Positions 60,611 through 64,000 of a stretch of DNA of 64,000 nt are shown one piece after another (positions within the stretch are counted from its first letter, which is position 1; every line of letters starts with the position of its first letter). Origin of the DNA: Lanius collurio (taxonomy: Eukaryota; Chordata; Aves; Passeriformes; Laniidae). Location of the stretch: positions 577,751-641,750 of the forward strand of contig JACBWW010000071.1 in assembly GCA_020086605.1 (NCBI GenBank). Direction: 5' to 3'. Below the pieces are notes generated by a model that worked only from the letters and a program-made list of their open reading frames with translations, ran no database searches and was not told where the DNA came from. The translations under genes and the position numbers were made by a program.

Positions 60611-61649
60611 ATATTTCTGGGGTATTTCTAAGGGTAGCAGAGAGGGGGAGGTGGTCAATGGAGCTGCTGACAACCACCCTGAAAACTCCACCAAAACTCT
60701 CTTCATAGCTTAAGCCTCTTTTGGGGGAGTCAGGCTGAGGAGAGGGAGATCCCAGGGTGCTTAAATATCTTTTCAGGCTGTCTAAAATACCAGGGGAAAT
60801 AAGCACAAGCCCTACATTGGGATTGCAGCTGTGCTCTTGAAATAAATTGAGCTATCTGGAAGCAGGCAGGTATTTCTGTAAGCTGTGTAAGCACAGACTC
60901 AAATGCATTTTGAGGTGAGTCACACAATTAATTCTGTAATAGGATTCAGCTATAGCAGAGCTCTTGAAACCTGAACCACGTGCAGGGATGAATTTGTGTG
61001 TGTAAAATACAGGAGTGTATAAAACTACATGTAAAATATGTCAGAGGCTGGATGGGAAAGTTTGCATCAGGTGAGGGGTGGAGGTGAGAGAGAAAAAAGG
61101 GAAAAAACAAGCAGTGCACTGACAGCAGCACCTGGGGATGCCCCACAGATCAGGGGCTGCCACCCTTTGTGGGGGGGGGGAATGAGGCCTGTGTTGCAAG
61201 AGGAAAATCTGGTTTTCCAAGCAACCCCTCAGCTGTGAAAGCTGAGCTCAGGTTTCTGCTGGTGGAAAAGACCCCACTTGTCACCCAGCTCGGCTGGAGG
61301 CTGCTCCTCCTCAGCGTCTCCATCAACCCCAATATCATTCCCCATCTGCACTGGGGCAAGCTACAGATTTTCTTCCCTTCCCTGCAGGGAGATGCCATTT
61401 AGGGAAGATCATCCCCTGGTTTGTATTTTTGTCTCTGTCTTTCCCAGTTGGGATTTTATCTCGGGGCTACAGCCACTCTTCCTCAGTCCCCCCGATTCTG
61501 GGCAGCACGGGGAGGAGGGGGGTGCCAGAGCCTGTAAAACGTGTGTGGGGTGTGTGAAATGTGTCTGGGAGGGGGCGAGTGTCTGCTGGGCCGGGAGCGT
61601 GTGCGCCTGGGGGGATCCCCGCCTCCGGCAGCGCCTCTGCTCTGACACA

Positions 61650-62360
61650 GGCACATCCGCAGATGTCATTTCTTATCACACAGATGTTGCTGATTTACAA
61701 TCGAATATTCCTGCTCCTCCTAACGTGGCACTTTTCCCAAACTACTGTACTTACATGTTCCTGCTTCGCTTTTGTTTTATTTGCACGATCATTTCTTTTC
61801 CTATAAACCAGCCCCATTTTCCTTCAAATGGGAGCAGTTCCATTCACGTCTGTTCTCTCCTCGGGAAATGCCTTTAAAGCAGGCAGTGTGTCCTGTTTTA
61901 TTAACTCCCACTTCTATTAATATTATATTCTTTCTCCAAATCCATCAAGCAGAAGTTAAACTTGATTTTATAGCATCCACAGTGGAGTTATAATTTAAGG
62001 CATAATTTGGCAAGAACTCAATTTGGATTCGGTTTGCTTGTCCCGGCCGTGCCAGCAGCTCCTATTTTAAAGGGCAGGGAAGTATTTTCCTTTCTCCCTA
62101 GTTATGGTGGAACACTCTTTCTTCCCCAGCCCAGCTCTGCTCTCTGCATCTTGCTGGTAAGCTGATGGATGGAGGAAACGCAATTTTTTCACACAGGTTT
62201 AGGAACCTGCATTTCCAGGAGAGCATCCAGGATTTCTCTGGGGTGCTAAATGACTTTTCTCTGTTTGAAAAGCAATTACTATATCAGCTACAAAGGAGCC
62301 ATCCTACCTGCCTGTGAGCTCAACTTTATAGTAGGTGCTTTTTATGTGATTAAGAGAGGA
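61650..62360. promoter_or_regulatory. Candidate conserved block in intron 6
   Basis: AT-rich and free of recognised repeats, with homeodomain-type TATTAATATTATA (about 61915), GATA on the minus strand (TTATCACA, 61673) and AACTTGATTTTAT. It lies about 1 kb from exon 6. Weak, composition-based call. Confidence 0.2.
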
Positions 62361-62639
62361 ATTTGCTTATTTTCTGAAAAAAAAATGAGTTTTCATGGTG
62401 CTGTGCCCTAGAGAGGGTCAGTGGCGAGGGGCAGTTGGTGAAAGACATCCCTAATTCATCGGTGGAGAGCCACCCTGCCCTCAGCCCTCAGCCTTCCTCC
62501 TCCTCCTTCCCTACTGGGTGAGGAAGCCCAAAACCAAGCAGGGAAGGAGAGGGAGCAGCAGCACCAGCCAAGAAAACCCTCATTTCACCCAACCCTCCTC
62601 TGTTCCAGCAGAAGACAAACCTAGCCCGTGATTTTCGTG

Positions 62640-64000
<1,361 letters not shown>

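Overview
This is a vertebrate nuclear window, almost certainly from a bird and probably a songbird. CR1 LINE fragments are scattered on both strands, there are two solo retroviral LTRs of bird type, GC-rich minisatellites are present, and introns are compact. No bacterial-style gene organisation is present: nearly all long open frames are shadows of repeats or GC-rich intron sequence.

The one protein-coding gene I can support is TBX5, the heart and forelimb T-box transcription factor, on the minus strand. Four coding exons lie in the window: 63510-63358, 55185-55094, 44302-44076 and 35750-35173, the last ending in the stop codon. Every junction has AG/GT splice signals, reading frame is kept throughout, and exon lengths of 153, 92 and 227 bp equal those of human exons 6, 7 and 8. 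The last exon corresponds to human exon 9. Together they encode 349 residues: the C-terminal half of the T-box DNA-binding domain plus the whole C-terminal region. The first exons and promoter lie beyond base 64000, so the gene runs off the right edge.

Layout: 1 to about 34000 is gene-free sequence downstream of TBX5. By known vertebrate gene order this side should lead towards RBM19. It carries CR1 copies, two solo LTRs (6990-7781 and 8905-9465), a minisatellite (13071-13517) and several AT-rich, motif-dense, repeat-free blocks that look like enhancers, the best at 5330-5460. About 34050-35172 is the TBX5 3' untranslated region. 35173-64000 is the gene body, whose introns hold CR1 copies (39560, 46505, 49905), a second minisatellite (49345-49889), a direct repeat bracketing exon 8, candidate enhancers (notably 41770-42320 and 60230-60610), a CpG-rich block (62640-62900) and a purine tract of about 390 bp directly after the exon 6 splice donor.

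I found no previously undescribed multi-gene system. The observations most worth following are candidate regulatory elements of TBX5, the duplication around exon 8, and the intronic polypyrimidine tract. Enhancer calls rest on motif content and base composition only; I could not compare genomes.
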